Origin: Engraulis encrasicolus
Lineage: Eukaryota; Chordata; Actinopteri; Clupeiformes; Engraulidae
DNA length: 64,000 bases
Assembly: GCF_034702125.1 (NCBI RefSeq)
Contig: NC_085865.1
Location: forward strand, 28,931,559 to 28,995,558
Reading direction: 5' to 3'
In this document: positions 1-13,260 of the stretch, piece after piece
Numbering within the stretch: the first letter of the stretch is position 1
How the letters are laid out: the number at the start of each line of letters is the position of its first letter
The notes under the pieces: generated by a model
Seen by the model: the letters and a program-made list of their open reading frames with translations, nothing else
Database searches by the model: none
What the model was told of the DNA's origin: nothing
Position numbers and translations under genes: made by a program

Positions 1-119
1 GAATCCAAACTACAGATATCTACAGGCTAGACGCTATTCTGAAAGTAAGAATATCACATTTAACTTCCTTTTCAAGTAATGATTTGAATTCTAACTTGTT
101 CAATTCACATAAAGTACGG

Positions 120-360
120 TCAAAACTGTAACCACAATATGTTGATGACAATGTCTTTATGGTCAATGTTTTTTACTTTCTTTGGGTGGGTGGGTGAGTG
201 TGTAAGTCAATGTTTTTTTGTTGTTGTTGTTTGTGTGTGTGTGTGTGGGTGTGTGTGTGGGGGTGGGTGGGGTGCAGGGGGCTTGCCATATGAGTGATTT
301 GTTTATTGTTTTAATGTGTATATTCATGTTTTTGATGGCTTTACTTTATTATTTTAAACT
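120..360 (+). repeat. LINE 3'UTR fragment in an intron
   Basis: This stretch matches the reverse complement of about 38640-38810, the 3'UTR of the LINE at 38444-39150. Shared blocks are the GTTTGGGTGGGTG-like G-rich run, the ATGAGTGATTTGTTTATTG block and the CTTTACTTTATTATTTTA block, in the same order. It sits just upstream of the splice acceptor at 384-385, so it is intronic in the gene of the 386-1032 exon. The GT-rich middle has expanded independently. Confidence 0.6.
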
Positions 361-385
361 AAGTTGAATTGTATCTATCTTATAG

Positions 386-1032
386 GTAAATATTACAAGG
401 AGTGCTTTTCCAAGGATAAGCACAGTGTTGTGGCCTACACCTCAAAGAAAATGGAGAAAGTGAACCACATGCATCCTCATCCCACCGGCATGAGGAACAG
501 TCAGGCAGAAGGTGGTGATACCGCTTCACTCAGAGAGGCCCCGTCCAACGCCCCTACCGATGTCGTTTCTGTTCATCAAACAATGATGATGAAGCCAGTG
601 CAGAAGCCTAGCTCAGATGCTGTGTCTCAGGGAGAAGATCAAAGGATGGACCCAGAGTGTTCCACCATCAGCACCCAGCACTACACCAGAGAGCAGCTAT
701 TGGAGATGATTGTGTTCCATAAGGCCATGGCCTCCACCTTCAGGAAGCTCCAGAACACAGCTGATCAGACCCCGATGGTGTTGGTGGAGGGAGCAGGGTG
801 CTCCCAGGAATCCCAGAGAAAGGGAGTGGAGACCCACAAGAGCATCAGCAGCGATGAGCCTGCTCAGAAGAAAAGTCGGGAGAATGTTCCGGAGGGCTTC
901 GTTCTCACTCAAGACGCTATTGAGAGACTTTCCGCCATGGCAAGCATCTGGGACATGGCCGTTGAGATTGGAATCCTGAACGTCCAGGAAGCCGCTTTTT
1001 ACAAGAGTATCTACTGTGATAACAGAGCATAG
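386..1032 (+). CDS. Last coding exon of an unrecognised protein (5' part outside window)
   Basis: An open frame of about 215 codons follows a splice acceptor (TATCTTATAG, AG at 384-385) and ends at TAG 1030-1032. The exon starts in codon phase 1 (first two bases complete a split codon), so an upstream ATG at 364 is probably intronic and the real start lies left of the window. The N-terminal part reads KYYKECFSKDKHSVV and is basic. The middle is polar and low in complexity (Q, S, P, E rich). Two short segments look helical and folded: YTREQLLEMIVFHKAM (about residues 107-122 of the frame) and DAIERLSAMASIWDMAVEIG near the C-terminus. A basic KKSREN stretch precedes the latter. The base composition is gene-like and no repeat is visible inside. 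I do not recognise the family and give no function. A poly(A) signal follows within 60 bases. Confidence 0.6.
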
Positions 1033-1115
1033 ATTTTTTTTTTTCTTCATAGTTTATCATTTATAATCAATCAATTTGGACTCGAAAAATAAACAGTCTC
1101 CATACTGTTTCATAC
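1033..1115 (+). terminator. 3'UTR and poly(A) signal of the 386-1032 gene
   Basis: A consensus AATAAA lies at 1088-1093, 56 bases after the stop codon, with a T-rich stretch downstream. A second AATAAA occurs at about 1148-1153. This gives a very short 3'UTR and supports 386-1032 as a terminal exon. Confidence 0.5.
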
Positions 1116-2175
<1,060 letters not shown>

Positions 2176-2188
2176 TGTGTGTGTGTGT

Positions 2189-2280
<92 letters not shown>

Positions 2281-2345
2281 CTGTGTGGCTGTGTGGCTGT
2301 GTGTCTGTGTCTGTAGGGGGCTGTGTCTGTGTTTATGTGTCTGTG
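2176..2345. repeat. (GT)n microsatellite with a degenerate TGTGGC/TGTGTC tail
   Basis: A near-perfect GT run to about 2280 is followed by CTGTGTGG and CTGTGT variants. It is the other half of the TG tract interrupted by the MITE at 2037-2175. Confidence 0.95.
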
Positions 2346-3164
2346 CGTGTGCAAGCATCTAATGCCAAAGCTGAAAGGATTTGTTTGCGGATAGATTTAC
2401 TGTGTAATGAATATTTTCCAGGCAGCACTTAAATGCACTCCTCTGGTTCTATCCACTCCTGCCAGAATGCTCTCCTTGCTCACTGTCTTCTCTAGACCCT
2501 CACTAGAACTCCATCTAATCTGTCCTCTGTCTGTGGTATTTAAGTCTGAACCACGCTCTTTACCAGGACAAATCTTTTTTCATCTTGTTCCGCAGAGGAT
2601 AATTATATAAAGCTCAGAGAGAGCAGCGAAAGTGCAAATGAAAACAATCTGGTTCAAACTTAATTCCTTCTTTTATTCCCCCTCAAACATCTGCCAACAC
2701 GAGGCAATGATGATTCACTTCAGCGATTCACGACTCGCCGATGGACCTCTGATCTTGTGACAGATGGGTAAGATGACTTTCCTCATTAAAGAAGAAAGCA
2801 TCTAGTTACAATAAGGTAGTTCTCACCCACTGAAATATAAAACTTTGCGGCTATTTCAACCAACGCAGTGAGAACAACAGCTTAATTACACCAGTGTTTG
2901 ACATAATTGCGCAGTTCCTGAAATAACTCCTGCTAATCAGCTGAACTCAGTGGATAGTTGGATTTTCCTCCTTTAGCATTTTTTATTTATTTATTTCATT
3001 TCATTTTTCTGATGGTGCCACCCAGCTCAAAGAGAGGACTCTCACTGGCAGAATCACAAAAGAGTAAAGGGGTGGAAAGAAACAACCCATTAAAAAAACA
3101 CATTTCACTGATAGAATATAAAAATGGAGTTGCCCTTAGAGTGGATGCATTTCCATATCTTTCA
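2346..3164. other. Intergenic, no gene seen
   Basis: No plausible exon. The part from about 2640 to 2960 is non-repetitive, moderately GC-balanced sequence and could be tested for conservation; nothing in it proves a function. Confidence 0.35.
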
Positions 3165-3317
<153 letters not shown>

Positions 3318-3574
3318 TCTCAGCACCTCAGAACCCCATGTCAGTGGCATCAGTTAGGACAGGTTGTTTATCCAGTCACATGCATGTTTTTTTTTTTTTT
3401 TAAATAAGGAGCATCAATTGAAAATGTGTCACTTGTGGGGATAACCAGATGGCAGACTGAAGACGAAACATTTACCAGCTGGTGAGAGTCAGGTTTGGGA
3501 ACAAATACATGATCTGCAAAGCCGCGACAAACCTCCTGAAGTCTTCTTGGCAAAGTGTCTCATACAGTGAGAGA

Positions 3575-3735
3575 TGAGGGGGAGGGAAAGAAAAAGAGGA
3601 GGAAGAAGAAGAAACGAGGAAGAAGATGAAGAACAACAATGACGACAACAGCAACAACATCCACATCAACATCATCAACATCATCAACAACAAGAACGAC
3701 AACAACGACAACAACAAGGATGAAAAGGGGGCAAA
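3575..3735. repeat. Purine-rich and AAC/ATC trinucleotide low-complexity tract
   Basis: A G/A-rich stretch (GGAAGAAG units) leads into irregular AAC, ATC and GAC trinucleotides. The N/D/I-rich open frame that crosses it is a composition artefact. Confidence 0.85.
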
Positions 3736-4098
3736 TGATACCAAAAGAAGACAAAAAAGAGAGCGATTAAATAACACCCTCAAGACTGTACATCCTGGCA
3801 AATGGTCTTATGGGGAACGTGTCTGCTCACTCATGTCAGGCGTGATCATCTCACATTTCCTTCATTACACTTTGCTTCGCTGATAGTCAATGCCTGCTCC
3901 TTCAGTGCTCCTGCTGTGAAAATAATGAGAGTTTTTCATTTTTCATGGCTTGTTCCCCGGAGCCACGGACTCTGTGAACCCAGTTTCCTTATAATCACAG
4001 CACAAACACTATACCTGAGGTAGCCATGAATTTCTTTTCGGCCAAGTAGCCTCGCTAGTCCTGACTATGAAATGAAAAGTCTGGCAGTGAGCCATTAA

Positions 4099-4242
4099 GG
4101 CTGTATCTCAAAGTCACGGATCCTGGCCTTGCCTGGACGTGAAACGCCCAGTGATTGGATACTCTTTGGTGAACTCTGCGGAGTATCTAATCACTGGGCG
4201 TTTCACGTCCTAAGGCCAGGATCCTTGACTTGAGATACAGCC
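4099..4242. mobile_element. 144-bp palindromic MITE
   Basis: Two arms of about 60 bp are nearly perfect inverted copies, beginning GGCTGTATCTCAA and ending TTGAGATACAGCC, around a loop of about 20 bp. Each arm contains the GACGTGAAACGCCCAGTGAT block or its complement. No convincing target duplication is visible (flanks CATTAA and ATTGAC), so the superfamily is not assigned. Confidence 0.7.
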
Positions 4243-7200
4243 ATTGACTGTGGCACCAAAGAGTTGGCATTCAAACGGGAAACTATTTAGCTGCAGTTGT
4301 AGGCCATTCCATCCATGTCGATACCATGCTACAGATAGAGCATTAATTGTGATTGAAGGAAAAAATGTTTCCTTTTGGATTTACTTTACTTACGCCTTTG
4401 GTGAAGTACTAGACCAAGTTGTCAGGCAAAACTGTTTTCTGTCGCTATAATCAGGTTTGTCTAGTTGGCATGAAGCAGTTTGTTGGGGGATAAAAAAAGA
4501 AATCTTGTTTGACAAATTGATACATTAGCATGTACTGACGTTGTATCTCCACTATGAGCTGTAATGTTTCACCTAATTGTTATTCACGGAAATTCACAAA
4601 AAGCGTGTGCAAACTGTCCTCCTTTGTAGCGGTATTATAACGACCTGCTGACCATCACCTAGCTTAACAGGCTTTTAGTCTGCCTGCGGGTCTCTCTCCA
4701 ACACATTTGGCAGGAGGAGGTGGGCAAGAATCTTTGATAATCTTTTACATACATGACTGTCCTTGATGCGTATAACCTTTTCTTTTACAACACCCTGGTT
4801 TTACTTGGCAGCACAGCAGGGCACTCAAAGAGTGCAGACCTCTGACAGGGCAGCTCAATGAGCCCTCTAATTTGGTGCATATTACCAGAAAGGAATCAGT
4901 TCTGAGTCACCCAGACCGAGACCTTCTGATCGTAGCATTGCTTTTTGAAAACAAAATCAACTATTAAAAAATTGAGGGGTAATGAAAAAAATGAAAACAT
5001 TAGAAACACAAACCACCTTGGTGGAAGGATAAATGGTGTATAAATATAAAAGGAACACGAGAACCTTCAGGAATTAATGGGTCTAAATTGAGTGAAGTCG
5101 TGATTTATTAGCCCTGACTTCCATAGACATCTCCTATTTCCGCTGCTGATGTTTGTGTTAGAATTTATTCCTCAAAGTTTCTAGTTGAAAGCATGAAGAA
5201 ACTTTTTATGACCAATGAATGGTATTTCTGTGAGATAACACAAACAGCCATTTCTCTATTATATTTTGCAGCATATCTCATTACAGTTCTCTCACATCCT
5301 CCTCTCTCAAGTCACATTTTTCTCCTCAATTGTGGTCCTACTCCTACAATCTACATTTCTCTCCTTTCACTGGTGTTCTTTCTCAATGCTTTGCCTTTTC
5401 ATTATGACAGCTTATTTTCTTTTTCATGTTCAGCAACACACAGAGAGAAATCCATTTGGAAATGCATCACCGAACACTGGAGGACAGGTGGGTGTTTGGC
5501 AACGTGTATCTGGAGGGGGAAACTATGCGGGGACTTTCTGACAATGGGTTATGTAACGCTGCATTATGCAAACTTCTTGGCACCGTCTTGTAAAAATATT
5601 CCACATTTGGGTTACAAATGTGTTTACTCACCATACAGATACTTTGTTTTATTATTAAATATTGGAGGCCATTACAAAATGCAGGTGCTGATCTCTACTT
5701 CTTTCTTTCTTTCTTTTCTTTTTTCTCTTTTGGATTGCAGATGGATGCATTTTTCGCACATTATGGGGCCTTCAGGAATCTGAAATTGTTGTAGGCCCCT
5801 ATTTGTCAAGTTTTACATTTCATTTTATTGTTCAATACCAGTCATTACTCCTTCTTGAGCCTTTGTGTTTCACCTTGACCAAAATAATCTTGTTGACATG
5901 ATTAACAGATGGTGGCTTTGGCTTAGATTTCAGCCTGACCATAAGCTTCTTACAGTGCTCAGTTTCCCTTTTTGTGTCCATCTCGTAGTTTATTCTGGGG
6001 GGGGGTACATTTTAGAGAGGGCTCAGACAGTGAGTAATTTGTGGAAATATTCATTTCTGATGGAAGGCTGTGATGAGGGCGAAATTATCCTATTGCTTTT
6101 TCTCCCATGTTTCCCACATTTCAAACAGGGTTGCTCAGCACATGACTTCCTTAATTTTACATACTGGGAAATGGGGTCTCTACACGGGTTCTAAATTTTT
6201 CTTTTCCCCTGACTGCTCGAACCTAGCTGCGCACAACTCAACCTCTGATTGTTGGAAACTGATGTCTGTTAAAAAATTAGCTCATGTGGTTGGCTGCCAG
6301 TGTCTTGCCCCTCCTCACGACATCGTGTTTACAAACACTGTGAACCCATGTTTACTTCAGAGTAAACCTACAGGCATATAGCCTATACACAGAAAAAAGA
6401 CTGGAGGTGGCACCACCCCCTTATCCACGGCAATCCTGGGTACCATTGTTTGTAGGTGGACCTGAGCAATTTAAATGAAGGGGACCTCTTTTGTCAAAAA
6501 ATTACTTTATAATGTGAAACTTTCCATCGACACAGTTGAAATGTGCTGCTAAATAGGCTACGTAACTAATGAACTTATTCCAAAATGTAGAACAAAGGAT
6601 ATACTTACTCCACACTTCTGTAACAATCCAGTGCAACCAGTGCAGGACTAAATCATACATAAAAAGGAAGAAAAATCTGGTGGACACGGATGTCTACTTT
6701 CTGTTGTTTATTTTTTTGGTGCGATCAGACTCACATTTCGACATGCGTCTTCATCAGAGGACTCTGCTGAATGACGCATGTGAAACGGTTCCACTGATGG
6801 GCTAGCTCAGCCCTGAGCTCTCTCCAGACTGGCTCTCCTCCAAGTGCACACGGTGGGGGGGAAACCCCAAGGCAAATACGGTACATAAAATAATAATGAA
6901 GTTCCACAATACAGCCACAAAGCCTCAAGTAAGTCCACTGGTGCACAGCCAGTCTGTAAACACTTGCTAGTCTGTAAACACTAGCTCCAACACCAGACAC
7001 CTAGGCCCAGCGTACAAGCCCAGCACCTCCTCCACTCTTCACCTTCCCCAAGTGGCTCTCCATATGACCCTTTTAGACACAGAGACCGAGAGGTCAGCCA
7101 GCATCCCTGTGTATTATGGATGTGTTAGCGTACTGTCTATTTCTACATGCATTTCCTAACAGTCATCTCGACAAAAGCAGCCCTTTTTGACAAAACTTTT

Positions 7201-7870
7201 TTTTTTCTTATATTATTATATTATGACTCTTTCTGTATTCTATGAATTTCTTTGACTTTGTGGGGTAGTAAGGTGAATCCTTACTTCCATGGACTCCATC
7301 ATTCTTTTCATCGCTCCTTGAAATTCAATGCAGGCCTACTCTGCTGAAAAATGTAAGGGGCAGCCATGATCAGAATACATTTAATCAAAATGGTTTGAAA
7401 CTTCCACAATATGTTGGCTCATTGATAACCCTGACGATATCGACTGAAAACATTGACGTTGACGCACTGCATAATCTTTCCATTTTCCATATCGAGGAGG
7501 TCAATATTATGACAGTCACATACTTATCTGCCTCTAATAAGCATTGGAATGTGCTGGAATTCAGAACTGTAGCCAACACCTGCATGAGCAGAGATATGAC
7601 ACATTTGTAAACATGTCAGCAGTGGCTGGCATCTGCATAATGCACATACCAACACAAAGGCTAGCCAGAGTTTCCTATGATTGATGGCATCATTATTAAA
7701 GGGGTGTAGCAACACTATAGGGAGGGGTAGAATTAAAACATAGTTCAATACTTCAATAGGCCTACATAGTACAAAAACTGCAATACAGAGGGGAGGAAAT
7801 GAGGTATCCATATTTTTAGTATTTAATAATATTTGTAAGTATATTAATCATAATAAATAATAAATATTTT
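4243..7870. other. Long intergenic stretch without a recognisable gene
   Basis: No spliced or intact gene seen. The longest frame (5193-5783, 196 codons) is hydrophobic, has AT-driven composition and no recognisable motif. On the minus strand near 6730-6790 is a CTGATGAAGACGCATGTCGAAA-type block often seen in fish dispersed repeats. CTTT/TTTC runs occur near 5700-5730. Confidence 0.4.
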
Positions 7871-10005
7871 GGTAACACTTCCAAATAAGGGGCCATAATT
7901 AACAGTAAAGTAGCTACAACCTAATACTTAAGTAAGGGTTAATAATCATTACTTAATGCCACATTAGACACATATTAATTGTTATTAATGCATTAGTAAG
8001 CAGTTACTTAACTATTAGATAACTATTACCTTGTGTTACAAGTTAATAGCATATTATTATTTAACTAATAGATAAGTAAGGGCACAGTTAATAGTTAAGT
8101 AGCTATCAGGTCATACTTAACTAAGGACCAAAATTAACACTTACTTAATACAAAAGCAATGCATAACTAATGGTTATATAATACATAAATATTGGGTTTT
8201 GGGACCCTTATATTAGAGTTGGCTGAGGATAACTAATGGTTAATTAATAGATAGATATTGGTGTTTGGGACCCTTATATTAGAGTTGGCTGCGGATAACT
8301 AATGGTTAATTAATCGATAGATATTGGTGTTTGGGACCCTTATAATAGAGTTGGCTGAGCATACCTAATAGTTAAATAATTAATCTACTGTGACATCTAG
8401 TTTTCACTCGTTCAAATCACTGTAATAGTGGCAACAGGAGCCATTATATAGCAAGGATTGGACGTACACTTCTCAATGATGGTGGGATGATGAGATGTAA
8501 TTTTTTCATGTACCACTTATTAAATTTAATGGTAAAAACCCTACAATAAATGCAGAACATTATGAAGAGTAACAGTTTTGAAGCAAAACTAAACCATTCC
8601 TTTGTGATAATTAGGTTAATGTTTGAGAATATTAGCTCCAAGAAGAGCAGTGCATGATGGGTACGCAATCTATAGACAACAATAATTCGGTATTATTTAA
8701 TCATTAGATATGCCTTACTTTTGTATTAAGTAAGTGTTAATTAAGGTCCTTAGTTAAGTATGACCTAATAGCTACTTAACTATTAACTGTACCCTTACTT
8801 ATCTATTAGTTAAATAATTATATGCTATGAACTTGAGACACATGGTAATAGTTATCTAATAGTTAAGTAACTGCTTACTAATGTTTAACATGTGAATTAA
8901 AACAATTTATATGTGTCTAATGTGGCATTAAGTAGTGATTATTAACTGTTACTAAAATATTAGGTTATAGCTAATTTGCTGTTAATTATGTTAATTATAA
9001 TTATATATATGGCCCCTTACCATGTGTCTCAAGTTAATAGCATATAATTATTTAACTAATAGATAAGTAAGGGTACAGTTAATAGTTAAGTAGCTATTAG
9101 GTCATACTTAACTAAGGACCTTAATTAACACTTACTTAATACAAAAGTAAGGCATATCTAATGATTAAATAATACCAAATTATTGTTGTCTATAGATTGC
9201 GTACCCATCATGCACTGCTCTTCTTGGAGCTAATATTCTCAAACATTAACCTAATTATCACAAAGGAATGGTTTAGTTTCGCTTCAAAACTATTACTCTT
9301 CATAATGTTTTGCATTTATTGTAGGGTTTTTACCGTTAAAACTAATAAGTGGTACATGAAAAAATTACATCACATCACCCCATCATCATTGAGAAGTGTA
9401 CGTCCAATCCTTGCTATATAATGGCTCCTGTTGCCATTATTACAGTGATTTGAACGAGTGAAAACTATATGTCACAGTAGATTAACTTCTTGACTATTAG
9501 GTATGCTCAGCCAACTCTATTATAAGGGTCCCAAACACCAATATCTATCGATTAATTAACCATTAGTTATCCGCAGCCAACTCTAATATAAGGGTCCCAA
9601 ATATCAATATCTATCTATTAATTAACCATTAGTTATCCTCAGCCAACTCTAATATAAGGGTCCCAAAACCCAATATTTATGTATTAATTAACCATTAGTT
9701 ATGCCTTGCTTTTGTATTAAGTAAGTGTTAATTTTGGTCCTTAGTTAAGTATGACCTGATAGCTACTTAACTATTAACTGTGCCCTTACTTATCTATTAG
9801 TTAAATAATAATATGCTATTAACTTGTAACACAAGGTAATAGTTATCTAATAGTTAAGTAACTGCTTACTAATGTTCAACATATGCATTAATAACAATTA
9901 ATATGTGTCTAATGTGGCATTAAATAATGATTATTAACCCTTACTTAAGTATTAGGTTGTAGCTACTTTACTGTTAATTATGGCCCCTTATTTGGAAGTG
10001 TTACT
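7871..10005. mobile_element. 2.1 kb palindromic MITE-type element (two inverted copies)
   Basis: The left end GGTAACACTTCCAAATAAGG is matched in inverse at 9985-10005 (CCTTATTTGGAAGTGTTAC). The two halves, about 7871-8995 and 9010-10005, are inverted copies of each other with an occasional substitution. Each half is itself partly palindromic: the 8000-8160 block recurs inverted at 8705-8900. The sequence is very rich in TTAA/TAAGTA words. The 74-codon frames at 8444-8668 (minus) and 9197-9421 (plus) are the same repeat segment in the two halves. No clear target-site duplication is visible. No transposase is present. Confidence 0.85.
8163..8370. repeat. 66-bp tandem repeat, about three copies, inside the palindrome
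   Basis: Units starting ATAACTAATGG at 8163, 8229 and 8295, with a partial one at 8361, have an exact 66-bp period. Each contains GGGACCCTTATATTAGAGTTGG. The mirror-image array lies at about 9490-9710 in the right half. Confidence 0.85.
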
Positions 10006-10965
10006 AATAGTTTAGTACTTTATTTCCAGAATTAATGCTGCCCATTCACAAATGTTACCTTTCTCACAAACACTTACCTCCATCAAATTTTAAGTAGGCC
10101 TAGCCTATATACAGTATCATGACTGGGAAAAGGGCATTTTTCATCTTCTCCATGTCCCTGTTCCAGAAATGGGCAGCTGCTAAACTTAGTTTACTTTGGT
10201 CTTACTAGAAAATATTAACCCATAACTTTGTAAATCATGAAAAGATCAAATTTGGCAATAGGCAGCAGTTTCAATGACCAACACAGTTGCATACCTACTT
10301 TGGCGATAGGTTTTTTTTTTTTTCAGCTTTTCTGTTCGATTATAAAATCCCGAAGTTCTGGGCATCTGTTTGCTGCATTTGGGTCGCACGCCACCCTGAC
10401 AGACCAGTGCAATTTTAACTCCACAGCTCTCAATATACACACAATGTTGTGTAGAATTCTCACTACTTTTGAGTGGGGCTGCATGTTCCCTGACATGCTC
10501 ATTTCAACTCTGAGTTATATTAACACTGGTATGTTTACTTTGTAGAGAGTTGAGACAGAATGAAAATATATTTTTTTATCTTCGATATGCTTCAACTGCT
10601 TTGGAACCGTGATGTATGGAACAGTCACGCGCCGCGTGTTATGATTGAAAAAGACTTGAAAAGTACAAAGACTGAAGAATAGTCTCTAATGATGGTGGAG
10701 AAATATAAAGTGCACCACTTCACTCAGTTATTCACAGGGCAAAAACAGTGTGGTGGTTAACAGAGGTGGTGGAACTCCCACCTCTAAGTAGAAATCCGAC
10801 ATTGCAAAATTACACCCTTTCTGTAACCCTGCAATCATACTGCAGGAGATTAAACGTTAGATGGAAATTTTACATTTGCATGATAAATGCCATTCACAGT
10901 GAAAATCATTTGCATGCTAAAGTGGTAGATATGAACAAAAGAAAATAATTTTGAGTGACCTGGAC

Positions 10966-10997
<32 letters not shown>

Positions 10998-11344
10998 CCT
11001 GCCGATGAATCAGTCTTCACACTGTGAAAACTTAAATGTCAATACTCTTTCAGGAGTAAGATCGAAATCCACTTCAAGTAAAAACATCCCTCAAGCCGTC
11101 CCCACCACTATTCCACCACCATCACCCCATAGAGCATCTGCAACACAGCAAAGTTTCATTTTCAAAAAAGACTTTTCCTTGAAAAGGTGGGATATTGTGG
11201 TTTGGGGAGATTGGGGACACATTATGGAAATATGGAGGACTAAGCTGAATGAAATATTTAGAAGGCTTTATGTCTGGTGTACCCTCTCACTCAATTCCTT
11301 CTGATTTTCAATAATAAGATGGAAACGAAATCATAATGGAAAAA
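10006..11344. other. Intergenic, no gene seen
   Basis: Only simple sequence stands out, namely T runs near 10310-10325 and 10971-10997. The open frames across it lack codon character. Confidence 0.4.
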
Positions 11345-11824
11345 AATGTTTCAAGTCGGATGCCTTGAAGAAGGTCCAAACCTAGGGTCCTCAGTGGACA
11401 TGTCCGTATAATCTCACAACTTCATGGAGTGCCTTGGTCAAGAAAAGTTTTTCTTTTCACCTAACCTTAAACAACCTTAACCTCAAAAAATGTTTTGAAC
11501 TTTAAAGGGAGCACAAAAGGAGCACACATGCCACCGGGGAGCTCACTCAGAAGAAAGCCTAGAATGGCAGTCTGCCGTGATGAGCTCATGCTGAGGGTCA
11601 CAGTCTGGCCACTGCACATTTAGCAGTGTTAACACTTTGCAGGTGTAATTTAACACTCTTGGTCATAGCCTACACTGTAGCTGAGTGTAGAACTACAGCA
11701 ACACGCTGAAGTTACTTCTACAAAAAAAGACAGTATGGAAGTGTGGGGGTTGGGGACATTATGTGGAAATATGGGGGACACAAACTGAATAAAATATTAG
11801 AATATACTTTCTGAGAAGACTAAA
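11345..11824 (+). repeat. Direct repeat unit, copy A
   Basis: A block of about 480 bp, starting near TTTCAAGTCGGATGCCTTG, recurs in the same orientation at about 14226-14775 and, more diverged, at about 14975-15190. Landmarks in order are GATGCCTTGAAGAAGG, TCACCTAACCTTAAA, CATGCCACCGGGGAGCTC, CACAGTCTGGCCACTGCAC, GTTAACAC and ATATGGGGGACACAA. Confidence 0.8.
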
Positions 11825-12031
11825 AAAAATTTATTTGGTGCCCGTAAGAAGATTTTACACCAATTCTTCACTTCCACCATACAACGTATTCTCCAATATG
11901 GAGGGGCAGTCTGGTTCTATGCTTTCAATCCAGAGAAGATTGCTCTGGCCCCTATGCATGTGTTAAACCAGGAGTATGAGCTCCTCCCTTCTGGAAGACG
12001 TTTCAGAATGCCTTGCTGCTGGAGAAATTAA
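11825..12031 (+). pseudogene. LINE reverse transcriptase C-terminal fragment
   Basis: A 68-codon frame without stops reads KNLFGARKKILHQFFTSTIQ, then ILQYGGAVWFY, then YELLPSGRRFRMP, ending at TAA 12029-12031. The ILxYG..VWF block followed by the ELLPSGRRFR block is typical of the end of non-LTR reverse transcriptases in fish. The two blocks are closer together than in full-length elements, so an internal deletion is likely. It is a 5'- and 3'-truncated fossil. Confidence 0.55.
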
Positions 12032-12889
12032 TTAAAACATCCTCCCTCATTATAGCACTGCTAAACAAAATGGGAGAAAAGTAGACTGCACACATCTACA
12101 TGGAATGTGTACTTCTTTTTAATACCAAATATTTAAGATCTATTGTTAATTTGATTTATTGGATTGTGCTGCCCAAACAGCTTATGAACATAGGTAGTCG
12201 AGTACATCTATGGCCTTAATATACCAAACCCCAAAACAATTGATACAAAAGGTTTTTCAACTGATTTCAATACATGCAGGTGTCCTTACTAACATACTGA
12301 AAATCTAGGAAAATCTAACTTCAGGAAAGGTGTCATTTTCAAGATCAAAGTTTTTCAAAATAAAGGTTATTACATGATAACTACATTATTAACTAACTTC
12401 AAAATACCTATTTATTTCATATTGGAAACCCAGAATGTTGTATTTGTGAAAATGAAATGCAATGTTTTTGTCAGCAACTATAGCAATATATAAATTGCCA
12501 GATGCTAACTTCCTTATATTGTTCAACTTCACTATGTCATGCTATTTGCATGAATTAACATGGATCTGTTTGGTCGGGGTGCTGTTAGGGCGGATAAAGA
12601 CACTACTGCTATGGTAATATCCATGTGCTGTTTGTCAGGGCACATCATCAGTGATGAATCATGGTGTCACTTATTTGTTTCTTTCAGCTGAACTGACAGG
12701 GGCCACTACTTGTATAAGTAGAGGGCAAGATGAAATGGTTGGTACTGGAGGAAGACAATGTAATGGAAGGAACATGGGGCTTTCACATAGCTTTCAGATA
12801 TGCCAGAGTAGGGCCTGTTGTAGCTTTTTAGGCAAGGGTCGGGGCCTTGTATTCTATTTGGGCATGAAAAAGAGGAGTGATATGCAGTG
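12032..12889. other. Intergenic, no gene seen
   Basis: AT-rich, with no convincing frame or inverted repeat. It lies inside the interval bounded by the direct repeats at 11345 and 14226. Confidence 0.35.
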
Positions 12890-13260
12890 ACATTTGCAAA
12901 GGTATTATTGCACAAGCTGGAAGACCAGTCAGGAGAGGGTTGCAGTAGTGAGGTCAGATGGACAGTAGGCCTACCAGAAGTGGAGTCATTTAGGTCAGGC
13001 ACAGTTTGATTGTAGACCTATTAGTTACTGAGAAGCGACATGACTGGGAAACTGAGACTATGTGGTCAGAGGATGATAGACGCTCATCAATAATGACACC
13101 TAGGTTTCTTGTTGCCTTCTTTGAGGAAACAGCAGAGTCCATATTGAGTTTGATATCATGGCAGCCTGAATCTTTGCCTGGGATCACCAGCAGTGCTGTT
13201 TTAGCGAGGCTCAACTGCATTCCATCATACTTGTGGATAGTTCAGAGAGGCAAGCGGTAA
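12890..13260 (-). pseudogene. L2/CR1-like LINE reverse transcriptase fragment
   Basis: On the minus strand the frame 13220-12990 contains KTALLVIPGKDSGCHD, then ATRNLGVIIDERLSSSDHI, then SQSCRFSV. The order KTELL..P, RNLGV.(I/L)D..LSF.DHI, SCRFAL is characteristic of the L2/CR1-type reverse transcriptase just after the catalytic palm. The flanking block AGGAGAGGGTTGCAGTAGTG (about 12933) is also seen in fish dispersed repeats. Only about 76 codons remain and the ends are frayed, so it is a fossil. Confidence 0.7.

Noticed and set aside
5193..5783. 196-codon hydrophobic open frame
   Set aside because: No recognisable domain, AT-driven composition, no splice or poly(A) context; best explained by chance.
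8444..9421. Near-identical 74-codon proteins on both arms of the 2.1 kb palindrome
   Set aside because: Both are the same repeat segment. The frame being open in both follows from their sequence identity, and the product has no known motif.
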